From Pseudomonadota bacterium (GTDB lineage Bacteria > Pseudomonadota > Gammaproteobacteria > Xanthomonadales > Xanthomonadaceae): a stretch of DNA of 64,000 nucleotides. The position numbers and the translations under genes are program-made. The notes under the pieces are model-generated. The model did not search any database. It was not told the DNA's origin and saw only the letters and a program-made list of their open reading frames with translations. This document shows, one piece after another, positions 10,489 to 19,388 of the stretch; the first letter of the stretch is position 1; each line of letters starts with the position of its first letter. Where the stretch lies: the NCBI GenBank assembly GCA_030528565.1, contig JAUMYP010000006.1:1-64000 (forward strand), written 5' to 3'.

Positions 10489-11624
10489 GTGATGTTGTTG
10501 CACTCGCCTGCGCGCTGATTGCGCGTCCCTCGGTGACACCGGAGGATGCCGGCTGTCAGGCGCTGATTGCCGAGCGCCTGGCGCTCTACGGCTTTGCCAT
10601 CGAACACCTGCGCTTCAACAACGTCGATAACCTCTGGGCCTGTCACGGCAACGGTGGCCCGGTGCTGCTGCTGCTCGGGCATACCGATGTGGTGCCACCG
10701 GGCAATCTGGACGCCTGGCAGAGCGCGCCATTTGCTCCGGAAATCCGCGACGGCCTGCTGTATGGCCGTGGCGCTGCCGACATGAAAGGCAGTGTCGCCG
10801 CCTTCGTGGTGGCGCTTGAGCAATTCGTCGCAGCCCACCCCGAGCACCCCGGCACGATTGCCCTGTTGCTCACTTCCGACGAGGAGGGCCCGGCCATCGA
10901 CGGCGTGCGGCGAGTGGCCGACGTGCTGCTCGCAAGAGGCCAGCGCATTGACTGGTGCATCACCGGCGAGCCTTCCTCCAAACAGCGTCTGGGCGACCTG
11001 TTGCGGGTAGGCCGGCGCGGCTCGTTGTCGGCACGGCTCATCATCCACGGCGTGCAAGGCCATGTCGCCTATCCCGAACTTGCCCGGAACCCCATCCATG
11101 CCGCCCTGCCCGCCCTGGCCGAACTTGCTGCAAGACAATGGGACACAGGCTTTGACAGCTTCCCGCCGACCAGCCTGCAAATCACCGACACCCACGCCGG
11201 CAACCACGCCAACAACGTGATTCCCGGCCAGATGGAAGTACTGTTCAACCTGCGCTACAACCCTCACTGGGATGCGCAACGGCTGGAAGCCGAATGCGAA
11301 GCGATTCTGGCGCGGCACCGGCTTGATTACCGCATCCACTGGCATCACAGCGGCGCCCCCTTCCACACCCCGGAAGGTTTCTTGCGGCAAACCGCCCGCC
11401 AAGTGCTGAACGAGTTCTCCGGCAACGCACCGGAAGAAAGCACCGGCGGCGGCACCTCCGACGCCCGCTTCATCGCCCCGCTGGGTACCGAGTGCATCGA
11501 AATCGGCCCGGTCAATGCCAGCATCCACCAAGTGGACGAGCATATCCGCCTCAGCGAGCTTGAAGCCCTGCCCAAGCTCTACCAGCGCCTGATTGAACGC
11601 CTGCTGCTGGCATCCGCCTTGTGA
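10485..11624 (+). CDS. dapE: Succinyl-diaminopimelate desuccinylase
   Basis: DapE is a di-zinc M20 hydrolase releasing LL-diaminopimelate from its N-succinyl form. The 379-residue protein has the metal-site motifs [23 protein letters not shown] and [13 protein letters not shown] (with the catalytic Glu pair), then [11 protein letters not shown] and the final histidine region [13 protein letters not shown] dimerisation insert lies in the middle as usual. It is the last gene of the run starting at ygfZ and is followed by a strong bidirectional terminator. Confidence 0.97.
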   Translation: MSDVVALACALIARPSVTPEDAGCQALIAERLALYGFAIEHLRFNNVDNLWACHGNGGPVLLLLGHTDVVPPGNLDAWQSAPFAPEIRDGLLYGRGAADMKGSVAAFVVALEQFVAAHPEHPGTIALLLTSDEEGPAIDGVRRVADVLLARGQRIDWCITGEPSSKQRLGDLLRVGRRGSLSARLIIHGVQGHVAYPELARNPIHAALPALAELAARQWDTGFDSFPPTSLQITDTHAGNHANNVIPGQMEVLFNLRYNPHWDAQRLEAECEAILARHRLDYRIHWHHSGAPFHTPEGFLRQTARQVLNEFSGNAPEESTGGGTSDARFIAPLGTECIEIGPVNASIHQVDEHIRLSELEALPKLYQRLIERLLLASAL

Positions 11625-11644
11625 CACGGGACTCGTGCAAACAC

Positions 11645-11668
11645 AACGCCGGGTTCAAACCCGGCGTT
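11645..11668. terminator. Bidirectional terminator between dapE and ybdL
   Basis: A 9-bp stem AACGCCGGG/CCCGGCGTT with a 6-nt loop lies between convergent genes. T-rich sequence is short on both sides, but placement and stem strength support termination. Confidence 0.8.
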
Positions 11669-11689
11669 TCTCGCAGGAAACCCCAAAAA

Positions 11690-12832
11690 TTACAGCCTGC
11701 GCAGGCGTTCGATGGCGGCATCCAGGGTGCTATCGCTCTTGGCAAAGCACAGCCGCAACAGGCGCTGTCCGGCAGGCGCGGTTTCATAGAACGGTGACAG
11801 CGGTATGCCGGTCACGCCATGCTCGCGGGTCAGCCAGTGGCTGAAGGTGAGGTCATCCATATCACTGATGGCCGAATAATCCACCAGCTGGAAATAGCCG
11901 CCCGGAACGCTCAGCGGGCGCAGCCGGGTATCGGCCAGCTGCGCGCGGAAGCGGTCGCGCTTTTGCTGGTAAAACTCGCCGAGCGTTTCGTAATGCTGCG
12001 GCTCTTGCTCAATCATCTCGGCAAACGCTGCCTGCGCGGGGTGGAAGGTGCAGAAGGTGTTGTACTGGTGCACTTTGCGCAGTTCGGCGCTCAAGGCCGC
12101 TGGCGCCACCGCATAGCCGACTTTCCAGCCGGTGCAGTGATAGGTCTTGCCGAAGCTGGAAATCACGAAGGCGCGCTCGCGCAGCGCCGGATAGCGCAGC
12201 GCCGATTCATGACGCGCGCCATCGAACACGATGTGCTCGTACACCTCATCGGAAAGCAGATACAGGCCATGCTGCTGCACGATGTCGGCAAGTTCATGCA
12301 TGTCCGCTTCGCCCAGCATCGCGCCCGAAGGGTTATGCGGGGTATTGGTGATAATCATGCGGGTCTTGGCGGTGATGGCATCTCGCACCCGCTGCCAGTC
12401 CGGCGCAAAGCTCTCTGCATCCAGCGGCACATGCACGCTGCGGCCACCGGCCAGCGCCACTGCAGGCTGGTAGATGTCATAGCAGGGGTCGAGCACGATG
12501 ACTTCATCGCCCGCGCCCACCACCGCCTGCACGGCATTGAAGATGGCCTCCGAACCGCCGCTGGTGACGGTGATTTCGGTATCGGCATCGGGGCGGTAGC
12601 CATAGCAGCGCAGTGTCTTGTCGCTGATGGCCTGGCGCAGGCGCGGCGTGCCGGTCATCATCGCGTACTGGTTCTGGCCTTCATTCATGGCGCGGGCAAG
12701 CGCCGCAATCAGCCGCTCGGGCACCGGAAAGTCGGGAAAACCCTGCCCCAGATTGACCGCCTGATGCTGCGCGGCCAGTTGCGACATCTGCGTGAAGATA
12801 TTGGTGCCGATATTGGGAAGTTTGCTTTGCAT
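11690..12832 (-). CDS. Methionine-type PLP aminotransferase (YbdL-like)
   Basis: This fold-type I class I/II aminotransferase resembles E. coli YbdL, which prefers methionine. The 380-residue product shows VNLGQGFPDFPVPE near the N-terminus, NTPHNPSGAML, and the PLP lysine in SFGKTYHCTGWKVGY. The ATG at 12830-12832 (MQSKLPNIGTNIF) fits the family; an upstream TTG at 12859 is in frame but less likely. It is divergent from ccmA and convergent with dapE, so it is a single-gene unit. The substrate assignment is by family only; kynurenine or glutamine aminotransferase activity is an alternative. Confidence 0.85.
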   Translation of the reverse strand: MQSKLPNIGTNIFTQMSQLAAQHQAVNLGQGFPDFPVPERLIAALARAMNEGQNQYAMMTGTPRLRQAISDKTLRCYGYRPDADTEITVTSGGSEAIFNAVQAVVGAGDEVIVLDPCYDIYQPAVALAGGRSVHVPLDAESFAPDWQRVRDAITAKTRMIITNTPHNPSGAMLGEADMHELADIVQQHGLYLLSDEVYEHIVFDGARHESALRYPALRERAFVISSFGKTYHCTGWKVGYAVAPAALSAELRKVHQYNTFCTFHPAQAAFAEMIEQEPQHYETLGEFYQQKRDRFRAQLADTRLRPLSVPGGYFQLVDYSAISDMDDLTFSHWLTREHGVTGIPLSPFYETAPAGQRLLRLCFAKSDSTLDAAIERLRRL

Positions 12833-12901
12833 GGCTAAAACAGGTTTGAACAATGCCAAGAGTGTACGCGGCGACGGTTAAAATGCCGCATCCCGATTGC
12901 C

Positions 12902-13564
12902 ATGACGCTTGTGCCCGCCTCCCCTGCCCCGCCCCTGCTTGCCGTACGCAACCTTGGCTTTTCACGCGATGGCGAGCCGCTGTTTGCGGCGCTCGATTTT
13001 GCGGTCGAAGCCGGCGAGGCGCTCCTGGTGCGCGGCGACAATGGCGTGGGCAAGACCACCTTGCTGCGGATTCTGGCAGGTCTTTTGCGTGCCGATGGCG
13101 GCGAGCAATGGCTCTCGGGGGCGCGGGCCTGCCGCGACAACCGCCCGCAGCATATTGCCTATCTTGGGCATTTGCCAGCCTTCAAGGGCGATTTGTCGGC
13201 GCTTGAAAACCTGCAATTTCTCTGCGCCCTGCATGGCCAGCGCGCCGGGCGCGAACTGCTACAGGCCATTGATTTGGTGGGTCTTGCAGGCTTTGAGGAC
13301 AGCCCGGCGCGCACCCTGTCTGCCGGGCAGAAAAAACGCCTGTCGCTGGCGCGGATGTGGCTCTCGCCCGCACCGTTATGGCTGCTGGATGAGCCTTACG
13401 CCAATCTCGACCTGGAGGGCATCGCCCTGGTCAACCGGCTCATCGTGCAGCATCTTGGCGCGGGCGGCGCCGCACTCATCACCACCCACGGCGCCTATGC
13501 CGCACCGCCGGTGCGCAGCCGCGAACTCATCATGCAGCGCGCCTTTGCAGGAGCCACCGCATGA
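12902..13564 (+). CDS. ccmA: Heme exporter ATP-binding protein CcmA
   Basis: CcmA is the ATPase of the CcmABCD complex, which releases holo-CcmE during cytochrome c maturation. The 220-residue protein has Walker [12 protein letters not shown], the ABC signature [13 protein letters not shown] and Walker [16 protein letters not shown] sequence at 12879-12884 could be the -10 element; I found no clear -35. There is no strong Shine-Dalgarno. It overlaps ccmB by ATGA and heads the ccm cluster. Confidence 0.95.
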   Translation: MTLVPASPAPPLLAVRNLGFSRDGEPLFAALDFAVEAGEALLVRGDNGVGKTTLLRILAGLLRADGGEQWLSGARACRDNRPQHIAYLGHLPAFKGDLSALENLQFLCALHGQRAGRELLQAIDLVGLAGFEDSPARTLSAGQKKRLSLARMWLSPAPLWLLDEPYANLDLEGIALVNRLIVQHLGAGGAALITTHGAYAAPPVRSRELIMQRAFAGATA

Positions 13565-14235
13565 TGGCCGCCGCCCGCGCCATGCTGCTGCGCGACCTGC
13601 GCCTGGTCTGGCGCCGTCGCGGCGATGCGCTGCAACCGGCGCTGTTTGCCGTGCTGGTGGTGACGCTGTTTGCACTGGGCCTCGGCGGCGAGGCCGCTTT
13701 GCTCGCCAGGGTTGCGCCAGCGGTGCTGTGGCTGGCGGTGATGCTCTCTGGCCTGCTGGCACTGGATAGCCTGTTTCGCAGCGATGTCGAGGACGGCTCG
13801 CTGGACCAGTGGCTGCTCTCGCCGGTGCCGCTGTCCTGGCTCATCGCCAGCCGCGTATTCGGCCACTGGCTGACCACCGCCCTGCCGCTGCTCATCGCCA
13901 CTCCGTTGCTGGCCGAGCTGATGCAGCTGCCGCGCGCGCAACTGCCGATGCTGATGCTGAGCCTGCTCATTGGCACCCCGCTGCTCAGCCTGATTGGCGC
14001 GGTACTGGCCGCGCTCACCGCCGGGATGCGCCGCGCCGGCATCCTGCTGGCGCTGCTGGCACTGCCGCTGTATGTGCCGGTACTGGTGTTCGGCGCCGGT
14101 TCGGTCAATGCCGCAGCGCAGGGACTGGATGCCAGCGGCGCGCTGCTGATGCTGGCCGCCGCCCTGGCCGCCAGCAGCGTACTGGCGCCTCTGGCCGCTG
14201 CCGCGGCTATCCGTATTGCCCTAAGCGGCGAATAA
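13561..14235 (+). CDS. ccmB: Heme exporter membrane protein CcmB
   Basis: CcmB is the membrane partner of CcmA, with about six hydrophobic segments in 224 residues. The family start [18 protein letters not shown] and the conserved [18 protein letters not shown] are present. It is translationally coupled to ccmA. It ends 142 bp before an azurin gene that separates it from ccmC, an unusual break in a cluster normally continuous from ccmA to ccmI. Confidence 0.95.
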   Translation: MMAAARAMLLRDLRLVWRRRGDALQPALFAVLVVTLFALGLGGEAALLARVAPAVLWLAVMLSGLLALDSLFRSDVEDGSLDQWLLSPVPLSWLIASRVFGHWLTTALPLLIATPLLAELMQLPRAQLPMLMLSLLIGTPLLSLIGAVLAALTAGMRRAGILLALLALPLYVPVLVFGAGSVNAAAQGLDASGALLMLAAALAASSVLAPLAAAAAIRIALSGE

Positions 14236-14284
14236 ACTCGAACCAGGCGCAGACGGCCTGAAATCATGCTGACCAATCGCGCGC

Positions 14285-14327
14285 TTGAGCCAAATCAACA
14301 TTTTTTCAACCTGCCATCAGCGAAAAT
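14285..14327 (+). promoter_or_regulatory. FNR/Anr-type promoter of the azurin gene
   Basis: TTGAG-CCAA-ATCAA at 14285-14298 matches the FNR/Anr consensus TTGAT-N4-ATCAA in 9 of 10 defined bases. A -10-like GAAAAT follows at 14322-14327, predicting a start near 14334. The box centre is then about 42 bp upstream, the classic class II activator position. This suggests low-oxygen induction of the azurin; it is an inference from pattern and spacing. Confidence 0.6.
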
Positions 14328-14377
14328 AGCGCCTGCCCGCGCACCCGTGTGCGCTCTTATCCCAATTGGAGAATTCC

Positions 14378-14938
14378 ATGAAACTGCGCTCAACCCTGCT
14401 TGCTGCTTCCATCGCCCTGACTTTGGCCGCCTGTGGTGGCGCTGAGGCGCCCAGCCAGGCGCCCGCTGCTGCCCCTGCGGCCACGGAAGCGGCACCGGCT
14501 GAAACCGCTGCCGCGCCAGCCGAAGCGGCTCCGGCAGCCGAAACCGTTGCCGCCGCTGCGGGCGAATGTGCTTTCAATCTGGAAAGCAACGATGCCATGC
14601 AGTACAGCGCCAAGAACATCGACGTGCCGGCTTCCTGCGCACAGTTCACCATCCACCTCAAGCACACCGGCAGCATGCCGGTTGCCGCGATGGGGCATAA
14701 CGTGGTGATTGCCAAGGCCGCCGATGCCGCCGCCGTGGCTGCCGATGGCGCTGCCGTCAAGCCCGACCACGTGAAAGAAGGCGATGCCCGCGTCATCGCC
14801 AAGAGCAGCATGATTGGCGGCGGTGAAAGCACCTCGGTGAGCTTTGACGTAGCCAAGATTGCCGGAGGTGGCTATAACTTCTTCTGCACCTTCCCCGGCC
14901 ATCTGGCGATGATGAACGGCACGCTGACGGTGAAATAA
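14378..14938 (+). CDS. Lipoprotein azurin (Laz-like blue copper protein)
   Basis: This is a type-1 copper electron carrier. The 186-residue precursor has a signal peptide with lipobox LAAC (Cys19), so it should be anchored to the membrane by lipid. A linker of about 40 residues rich in Ala, Pro and Glu (about 21-62) precedes an azurin domain. Copper ligands are His107 (MGHNVV), Cys170, His175 and Met179 (FFCTFPGHLAMMNG). Cys64 and Cys87 are spaced 23 apart, like the azurin disulfide. GGAGA precedes ATG 14378; an in-frame TTG at 14366 is rejected. The architecture resembles Neisseria Laz. It has its own promoter and terminator inside the ccm cluster. It probably donates electrons to a periplasmic c-type or nitrite-reducing enzyme; the partner is not visible here. 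Confidence 0.93.
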   Translation: MKLRSTLLAASIALTLAACGGAEAPSQAPAAAPAATEAAPAETAAAPAEAAPAAETVAAAAGECAFNLESNDAMQYSAKNIDVPASCAQFTIHLKHTGSMPVAAMGHNVVIAKAADAAAVAADGAAVKPDHVKEGDARVIAKSSMIGGGESTSVSFDVAKIAGGGYNFFCTFPGHLAMMNGTLTVK

Positions 14939-14961
14939 GCCTTCTGTAGCTTAAGTGTTTG

Positions 14962-14988
14962 CAAACGCCCGCAGACTGCGGGCGTTTG
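14962..14988 (+). terminator. Terminator after the azurin gene
   Basis: A 12-bp perfect stem CAAACGCCCGCA/TGCGGGCGTTTG with a 3-nt loop lies 23 bp after the azurin stop. It implies that ccmC onward has its own promoter or depends on read-through. Confidence 0.8.
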
Positions 14989-15076
14989 TGCATCACGACT
15001 TGAGTGCGGCAGGCTGTTATCCTTGCGGGCTGTTTTCCACCCTGCTCCACGCGCACTCCCGCTGGCAAACGCTGCA

Positions 15077-15853
15077 ATGAACCCCCTCATCCGCTGGTTT
15101 CACCAACTGGGCTCGCCGCCCTACTTTGACCGCTTTGCCGCACGCTGGGCACCGTGGGCCTATGCCGCCGGCTTTGCCATCATGCTGTTTGGCGTGGCCT
15201 GGGGGCTGAACTGGCTGACGCCGCTTTCCGCACGCTTTACCATCCCCGGCGACTACCAGCAGGGCGATAGTTTCCGCATCCTGTATATCCATGTGGCGGC
15301 CGCCTGGATGAGCCTTGGCGTGTTTGCCGGAATGGCGCTCTATGCCGCCATTGCGCTGATTTGGCGCATCAAGCTGTGCGAGATTCTGGCAATGGCCTGC
15401 GCCGCCCCCGGCGCGATGTTCACCGCCGTGACCCTCATCACCGGGATGATTTGGGGGCAGCCGATGTGGGGCACCTGGTGGAGCTGGGACCCGCGGCTGA
15501 CCACCGAGCTGATTTTGCTGTTCATGTATCTGGGCGTGATTGGCCTGTACCAGGCCATTGAAGAGCGCCGCGCCGCAGCCCGCGCCGCCTGCCTGCTGGC
15601 GATTGTCGGCGTGGTGCTGCTGCCGGTGATTCGCTATTCGGTGGTGTGGTGGAACTCGCTGCACCAGGGGCAAACCATCCGCCTGTTTGGCGAGTCGTCC
15701 ATGGATGCCTCGATGCAGGGGCCGCTATGGGTGATGGTGCTGGGCACGCATATCTGGTTTGTCGGCTCGCTGCTGGCGCGCGCGCGCGCTGACAACCTGC
15801 GCCGCGAGGCGGGCAAGGACTGGCTGCGCCGCCATGCCGGGGCACAGCCATGA
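15077..15853 (+). CDS. ccmC: Heme exporter protein CcmC (heme transfer to CcmE)
   Basis: CcmC loads heme onto CcmE in the periplasm. The 258-residue product has six hydrophobic segments and the tryptophan-rich heme-handling motif WGTWWSWDPRLT, with external histidines before and after it (YIHVAAAWMS and NSLHQGQTI). I used ATG 15077 (MNPLIRWFHQLGSP) because CcmC homology starts there, though the frame is open from 15023. The end overlaps ccmD by ATGA. Confidence 0.95.
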   Translation: MNPLIRWFHQLGSPPYFDRFAARWAPWAYAAGFAIMLFGVAWGLNWLTPLSARFTIPGDYQQGDSFRILYIHVAAAWMSLGVFAGMALYAAIALIWRIKLCEILAMACAAPGAMFTAVTLITGMIWGQPMWGTWWSWDPRLTTELILLFMYLGVIGLYQAIEERRAAARAACLLAIVGVVLLPVIRYSVVWWNSLHQGQTIRLFGESSMDASMQGPLWVMVLGTHIWFVGSLLARARADNLRREAGKDWLRRHAGAQP

Positions 15854-16026
15854 GTTACCGCGAATACGTCATCGCCGCCTATCTTGTTTTTGCCATCGCC
15901 ATGCTCTGGGACTGGCTCTGGCCGAAGTTGCAAATCGCCCGCGCGCTGCGGGCGGCAAGGCAGCAGGCCCGCCGCCGCGCCGCCCAGGCTCGCCAAGGAA
16001 ATCTCCCCCATGAACCCCACCCGTAA
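15850..16026 (+). CDS. ccmD: Heme exporter protein CcmD
   Basis: This 58-residue protein starts at the ATG overlapping the ccmC stop ([20 protein letters not shown]). It has one membrane segment followed by a strongly basic tail rich in Arg and Gln, typical of CcmD, the small subunit that keeps CcmABC and holo-CcmE together. The frame continues past the ccmE start, so the two genes overlap by 17 bp. It is identified by size, topology and exact position rather than by strong sequence conservation. Confidence 0.85.
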   Translation: MSYREYVIAAYLVFAIAMLWDWLWPKLQIARALRAARQQARRRAAQARQGNLPHEPHP

Positions 16027-16477
16027 ACGCCGGCTCATTGTTGTCCTGCTGATTCTGGCCGCTGCCGCCATCGCCATTACCCTGGGCGCACTGGCGCTGC
16101 AACGCAATGTCGCCTATCTCTACACCCCCAGCGAAGTGCTGCGCGGCGAAGCCGGTGACAAGGCGCGCTTCCGGCTGGGCGGCATGGTGGCGGAAAACTC
16201 CTTCAAGCGCGCGCCCGGCTCGCTGGAGGCGCATTTCGAGGTGGATGATGGCGATGCCCGCCTGCCGGTCAGCTATACCGGCATCCTGCCGGATTTGTTC
16301 CGCGAAAAGCAGGCGGTGGTCGCCACCGGGCGCATGGAAAACGGCGTATTCGTCGCCGAGCAGGTGCTGGCCAAACACGATGAAACCTATATGCCCAAGG
16401 AAGTGGCCGACAAGATGGGCGCAGCGCACCAGAAGCACGGCGTCAAGGATAGCCAGCCTGGCGCGGTGCAAAACTGA
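16010..16477 (+). CDS. ccmE: Cytochrome c maturation heme chaperone CcmE
   Basis: CcmE binds heme covalently in the periplasm and delivers it to CcmFH. The 155-residue product has the start MNPTRKRRL, one N-terminal membrane anchor, an OB-fold domain ([29 protein letters not shown]) and the heme-binding histidine in [15 protein letters not shown] lies about 10 bp before ATG 16010. The frame reads from further upstream but into ccmD. It overlaps ccmF by one base (TGATG). Confidence 0.96.
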   Translation: MNPTRKRRLIVVLLILAAAAIAITLGALALQRNVAYLYTPSEVLRGEAGDKARFRLGGMVAENSFKRAPGSLEAHFEVDDGDARLPVSYTGILPDLFREKQAVVATGRMENGVFVAEQVLAKHDETYMPKEVADKMGAAHQKHGVKDSQPGAVQN

Positions 16478-18402
16478 TGCTGGCCGAGCTCGGGCTTTTC
16501 ACGCTGTGCCTGGCGCTGCTGGTTTCAGTCTTGCAGGCGGTGATTCCACTGGCGGGCGCGCATTGGCAGCGTAGCGACTGGATGGCGGTTGCCCGCCCCG
16601 CCGCCTATGCGCAGCTGGCGCTGGTGCTGCTGTCGTTCCTGATTCTGACCCACGGCTTTGTGGTGCAGGATTTTTCGCTGCGCTATGTGGCCGACAACAG
16701 CAACTCGCTGCTGCCGATGATTTACCGCATCACCGCCGTATGGGGCGCGCATGAAGGCTCGCTGCTGCTGTGGGTGCTGATACTTTCCGGCTGGACGGCG
16801 GCGGTGGCGCTGTTTTCCCGGCATCTGCCGCAGCCGGTCAGCGCCCGCGTGCTGGGCGTGCTGGGCATCGTCGCCATCGGTTTTCTGGCGCTGCTGCTTT
16901 TCACCAGCGACCCGTTCCGGCGGCTGATTCCGGCCGCCGCCGAAGGCCGCGACCTCAATCCGCTGCTGCAAGACCCCGGCATGATTATTCACCCGCCGAT
17001 GCTGTATCTGGGCTATGTCGGCTTTGCAGTGCCGTTTGCCTTCGCTATCGCCGCGCTGCTTGATGGCCGCGTGGATGTGCGCTGGCAACGCTGGACGCGA
17101 CCCTGGACCAATATCGCCTTTGCCTTTCTCACCCTCGGCATCGCGCTCGGCAGCTGGTGGGCGTATTACGAGCTGGGCTGGGGCGGCTGGTGGTTCTGGG
17201 ACCCGGTGGAAAACGCAAGTTTCATGCCCTGGCTGGTGGGCGCGGCGCTGATTCACTCACAGGCGGTCACCGAAAAACGCGGCAGCTTTGCCAGCTGGAC
17301 GCTGCTGCTGGCCATCTCCGCCTTTTCGCTGTCGCTGCTTGGCACCTTCCTGGTGCGCTCCGGCGCCATCACCAGCGTGCACGCCTTTGCCGCCGACCCC
17401 GAGCGCGGCATGTTCATCCTCGCCTATCTTGGCGTGGTGATTGGCGGCTCGCTGCTGCTGTATGCGCTGCGCGCGCCCGGCGCCCAGCCCGGCGCACGCG
17501 CGTTTGCGCCCTGCTCGCGCGAGACCCTGCTGCTCATCAACAATCTGCTGCTGTCGGTGACTTGCGCCATGGTGCTGCTCGGCACCCTGTACCCGATGCT
17601 GGCCGATGCGCTGGAGCTGGGCAAGATTTCCGTCGGCCCGCCGTACTTCTCGCTGATGTTCGTACTGCTGATGTCGCCCGTCATCCTGTTGCTGCCGCTG
17701 GGAGCCATCACCCGCTGGCAACGCGAGCAGCCGGGCAAGCTCATGCCCCTGCTCATCCCCTGGCTGCTGCTGGCGCTCATCGCCGCCATACTGGCAGGCT
17801 TCTGGGCAGCGCAAGGCGCGCTGAAAACCGCCTCCGGCATTGGCGCTGCGGTCTGGATTGTGGCCGGAACCTTGTACTTTGTCGGCAAGCGCCTGCGCGC
17901 CAGTGGCCGCCTGACCCGCGAAATGTGGGGCATGGCGCTGGCGCATCTGGGCGTGGGGCTGTTTGTCGCCGGCGCCCTGGTGAATGCCGCGCTGGGCGAG
18001 CAGCGCGAGCTGGCGCTGGCTCCCGGCCAAAGCATCACCCTGCATGGCGATGAATACCGCTTTGATGGCGTGCGCAAGCAGCCAGGCCCCAATTACATGG
18101 CCGATATCGGCACGGTTACGGTGCTGCGCAATGGCCGCGAACTGATGCAACTCAAGCCCGAAAAACGCGCCTATGCCAGCGGCGGCCAGGTGATGACCGA
18201 AGCGGCGGTGGATTCGGGCCTGTTCCGCGACCGCTATGTGGCGCTGGGCGAGCCGCTGGGCAATGATGCCTGGGCGGTGCGCGTCCATGCCAAGCCGATG
18301 ATGGGCTTCATCTGGCTGGCCGCCCTGCTGGTGGCGCTGGGCGGCTTCATCACCGCCGCCGACCGGCGCTTTTATCGTTATCAAGAGGAGAAGCACGCAT
18401 GA
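16477..18402 (+). CDS. ccmF: Cytochrome c heme lyase subunit CcmF
   Basis: CcmF is the core of the ligase that attaches heme to apocytochrome c. The 641-residue multi-pass protein has WGAHEGSLLLW, the tryptophan-rich WWAYYELGWGGWWFWDPVEN and conserved periplasmic and membrane histidines (for example DPGMIIHPPMLYLGY). About 15 hydrophobic segments are visible, with a periplasmic domain before the last one. It overlaps ccmE by 1 bp and ccmG by 4 bp. Confidence 0.97.
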   Translation: MLAELGLFTLCLALLVSVLQAVIPLAGAHWQRSDWMAVARPAAYAQLALVLLSFLILTHGFVVQDFSLRYVADNSNSLLPMIYRITAVWGAHEGSLLLWVLILSGWTAAVALFSRHLPQPVSARVLGVLGIVAIGFLALLLFTSDPFRRLIPAAAEGRDLNPLLQDPGMIIHPPMLYLGYVGFAVPFAFAIAALLDGRVDVRWQRWTRPWTNIAFAFLTLGIALGSWWAYYELGWGGWWFWDPVENASFMPWLVGAALIHSQAVTEKRGSFASWTLLLAISAFSLSLLGTFLVRSGAITSVHAFAADPERGMFILAYLGVVIGGSLLLYALRAPGAQPGARAFAPCSRETLLLINNLLLSVTCAMVLLGTLYPMLADALELGKISVGPPYFSLMFVLLMSPVILLLPLGAITRWQREQPGKLMPLLIPWLLLALIAAILAGFWAAQGALKTASGIGAAVWIVAGTLYFVGKRLRASGRLTREMWGMALAHLGVGLFVAGALVNAALGEQRELALAPGQSITLHGDEYRFDGVRKQPGPNYMADIGTVTVLRNGRELMQLKPEKRAYASGGQVMTEAAVDSGLFRDRYVALGEPLGNDAWAVRVHAKPMMGFIWLAALLVALGGFITAADRRFYRYQEEKHA

Positions 18403-18941
18403 ACAAACGCTGGCTGCCCTTGCTGGTCTTCGCGCTGCTGGCTGCCCTGCTGGCTGCCGGGGTGATAATGAGCCGCAACCCCAACCGCGACGCCCTGCCC
18501 TCACCGCTGATAGACAAGCCTGCGCCGCAGTTCGCCCTGCCGGACTTGTTCAATCCCGAGCAGACCATCACCCTGGGACAACTCCATGGTGCGCCGTTCG
18601 TGATGAATGTCTGGGGCAGCTGGTGCGTGGCCTGCCGCGACGAGCACAAGGCGCTGACCGATTTTGCCCAGACCCGCCGCGTGCGCGTGGTGGGCTACAA
18701 CTGGAAGGACGAGCCGGAAGACGCCAAACGCTGGCTGGAACAGCTGGGCAACCCGTTCTTCATGGTGGTGCAGGATATCGAAGGCCGCACCGCGCTGGAC
18801 TTCGGCATCTATGGCGCCCCGGAAACCTTCCTGATTGATGCCAGGGGCATGATTCGCTGGAAGCATGTCGGCATCCTGACCCCGGACATCATCGAAAAAG
18901 AGCTGCTGCCGCGGCTGGCCTTGCTGGAGCAGGGCAAATAA
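18399..18941 (+). CDS. ccmG: Thiol:disulfide interchange protein CcmG/DsbE
   Basis: This membrane-anchored periplasmic thioredoxin keeps the CXXCH motif of apocytochromes reduced. The 180-residue product has an N-terminal anchor (LLVFALLAALLAAGVIM), the active site WGSWCVACRDEH (CVAC) and the CcmG-specific GIYGAPETFLID loop with the cis-proline region. Length and position are typical. Its stop overlaps the ccmH start as TAATG. Confidence 0.95.
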   Translation: MNKRWLPLLVFALLAALLAAGVIMSRNPNRDALPSPLIDKPAPQFALPDLFNPEQTITLGQLHGAPFVMNVWGSWCVACRDEHKALTDFAQTRRVRVVGYNWKDEPEDAKRWLEQLGNPFFMVVQDIEGRTALDFGIYGAPETFLIDARGMIRWKHVGILTPDIIEKELLPRLALLEQGK

Positions 18942-19387
18942 TGCGCCGGCTACTCACGCTGCTGATGCTGCTGGCGCTGTGGCTGCCACAAACCGCCTGC
19001 CCGCAGGTGCAGGGCGATATCGCTCCGCCCGAATTCCGCGACGCGTTTGAAGAAGCCCGCTTCCGTGCGCTGACCCACGAGCTGCGCTGCGTGATGTGCC
19101 AGAACCAGTCGCTGGCCGATTCCAATGCCGAAATCGCCCGCGACCTGCGCAACGAAGTGCTGCTGCTGCTGCGCCAGGGCAAGACCGATGCGGAAATCCG
19201 CGATTTCATGGTCGCGCGCTATGGCGAATTCGTGCTCTACAAACCACGCCTTGAAAAACATACCGCACTGCTATGGTTCGGCCCCTTGCTGCTGGTCTCT
19301 ATCGGTGGCCTGGCGGTGTTCCTGCTGGTTCGCCGCCAGTCCCGCAATGGCCGCGAAATCCCTGCCGACGAGCCGCAGGAGTGGTGA
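18941..19387 (+). CDS. ccmH: Cytochrome c-type biogenesis protein CcmH
   Basis: CcmH is the thiol-oxidoreductase subunit of the heme ligase. The 148-residue product has a signal sequence, the redox motif LRCVMCQNQSLADS, then the helical region with GKTDAEIRDFMVARYGEFVLY and a C-terminal membrane anchor (LLWFGPLLLVSIGGLAVFLL). This is the short CcmH form; the TPR half is the separate ccmI downstream, separated by one base. Confidence 0.96.
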   Translation: MRRLLTLLMLLALWLPQTACPQVQGDIAPPEFRDAFEEARFRALTHELRCVMCQNQSLADSNAEIARDLRNEVLLLLRQGKTDAEIRDFMVARYGEFVLYKPRLEKHTALLWFGPLLLVSIGGLAVFLLVRRQSRNGREIPADEPQEW

Positions 19388-19388
19388 T

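Noticed and set aside
14378..14938. Possibility that the azurin gene is a recent foreign insertion into ccm
   Set aside because: GC content and codon use look like the neighbours, and no mobile-element ends flank it; a native rearrangement is more likely.
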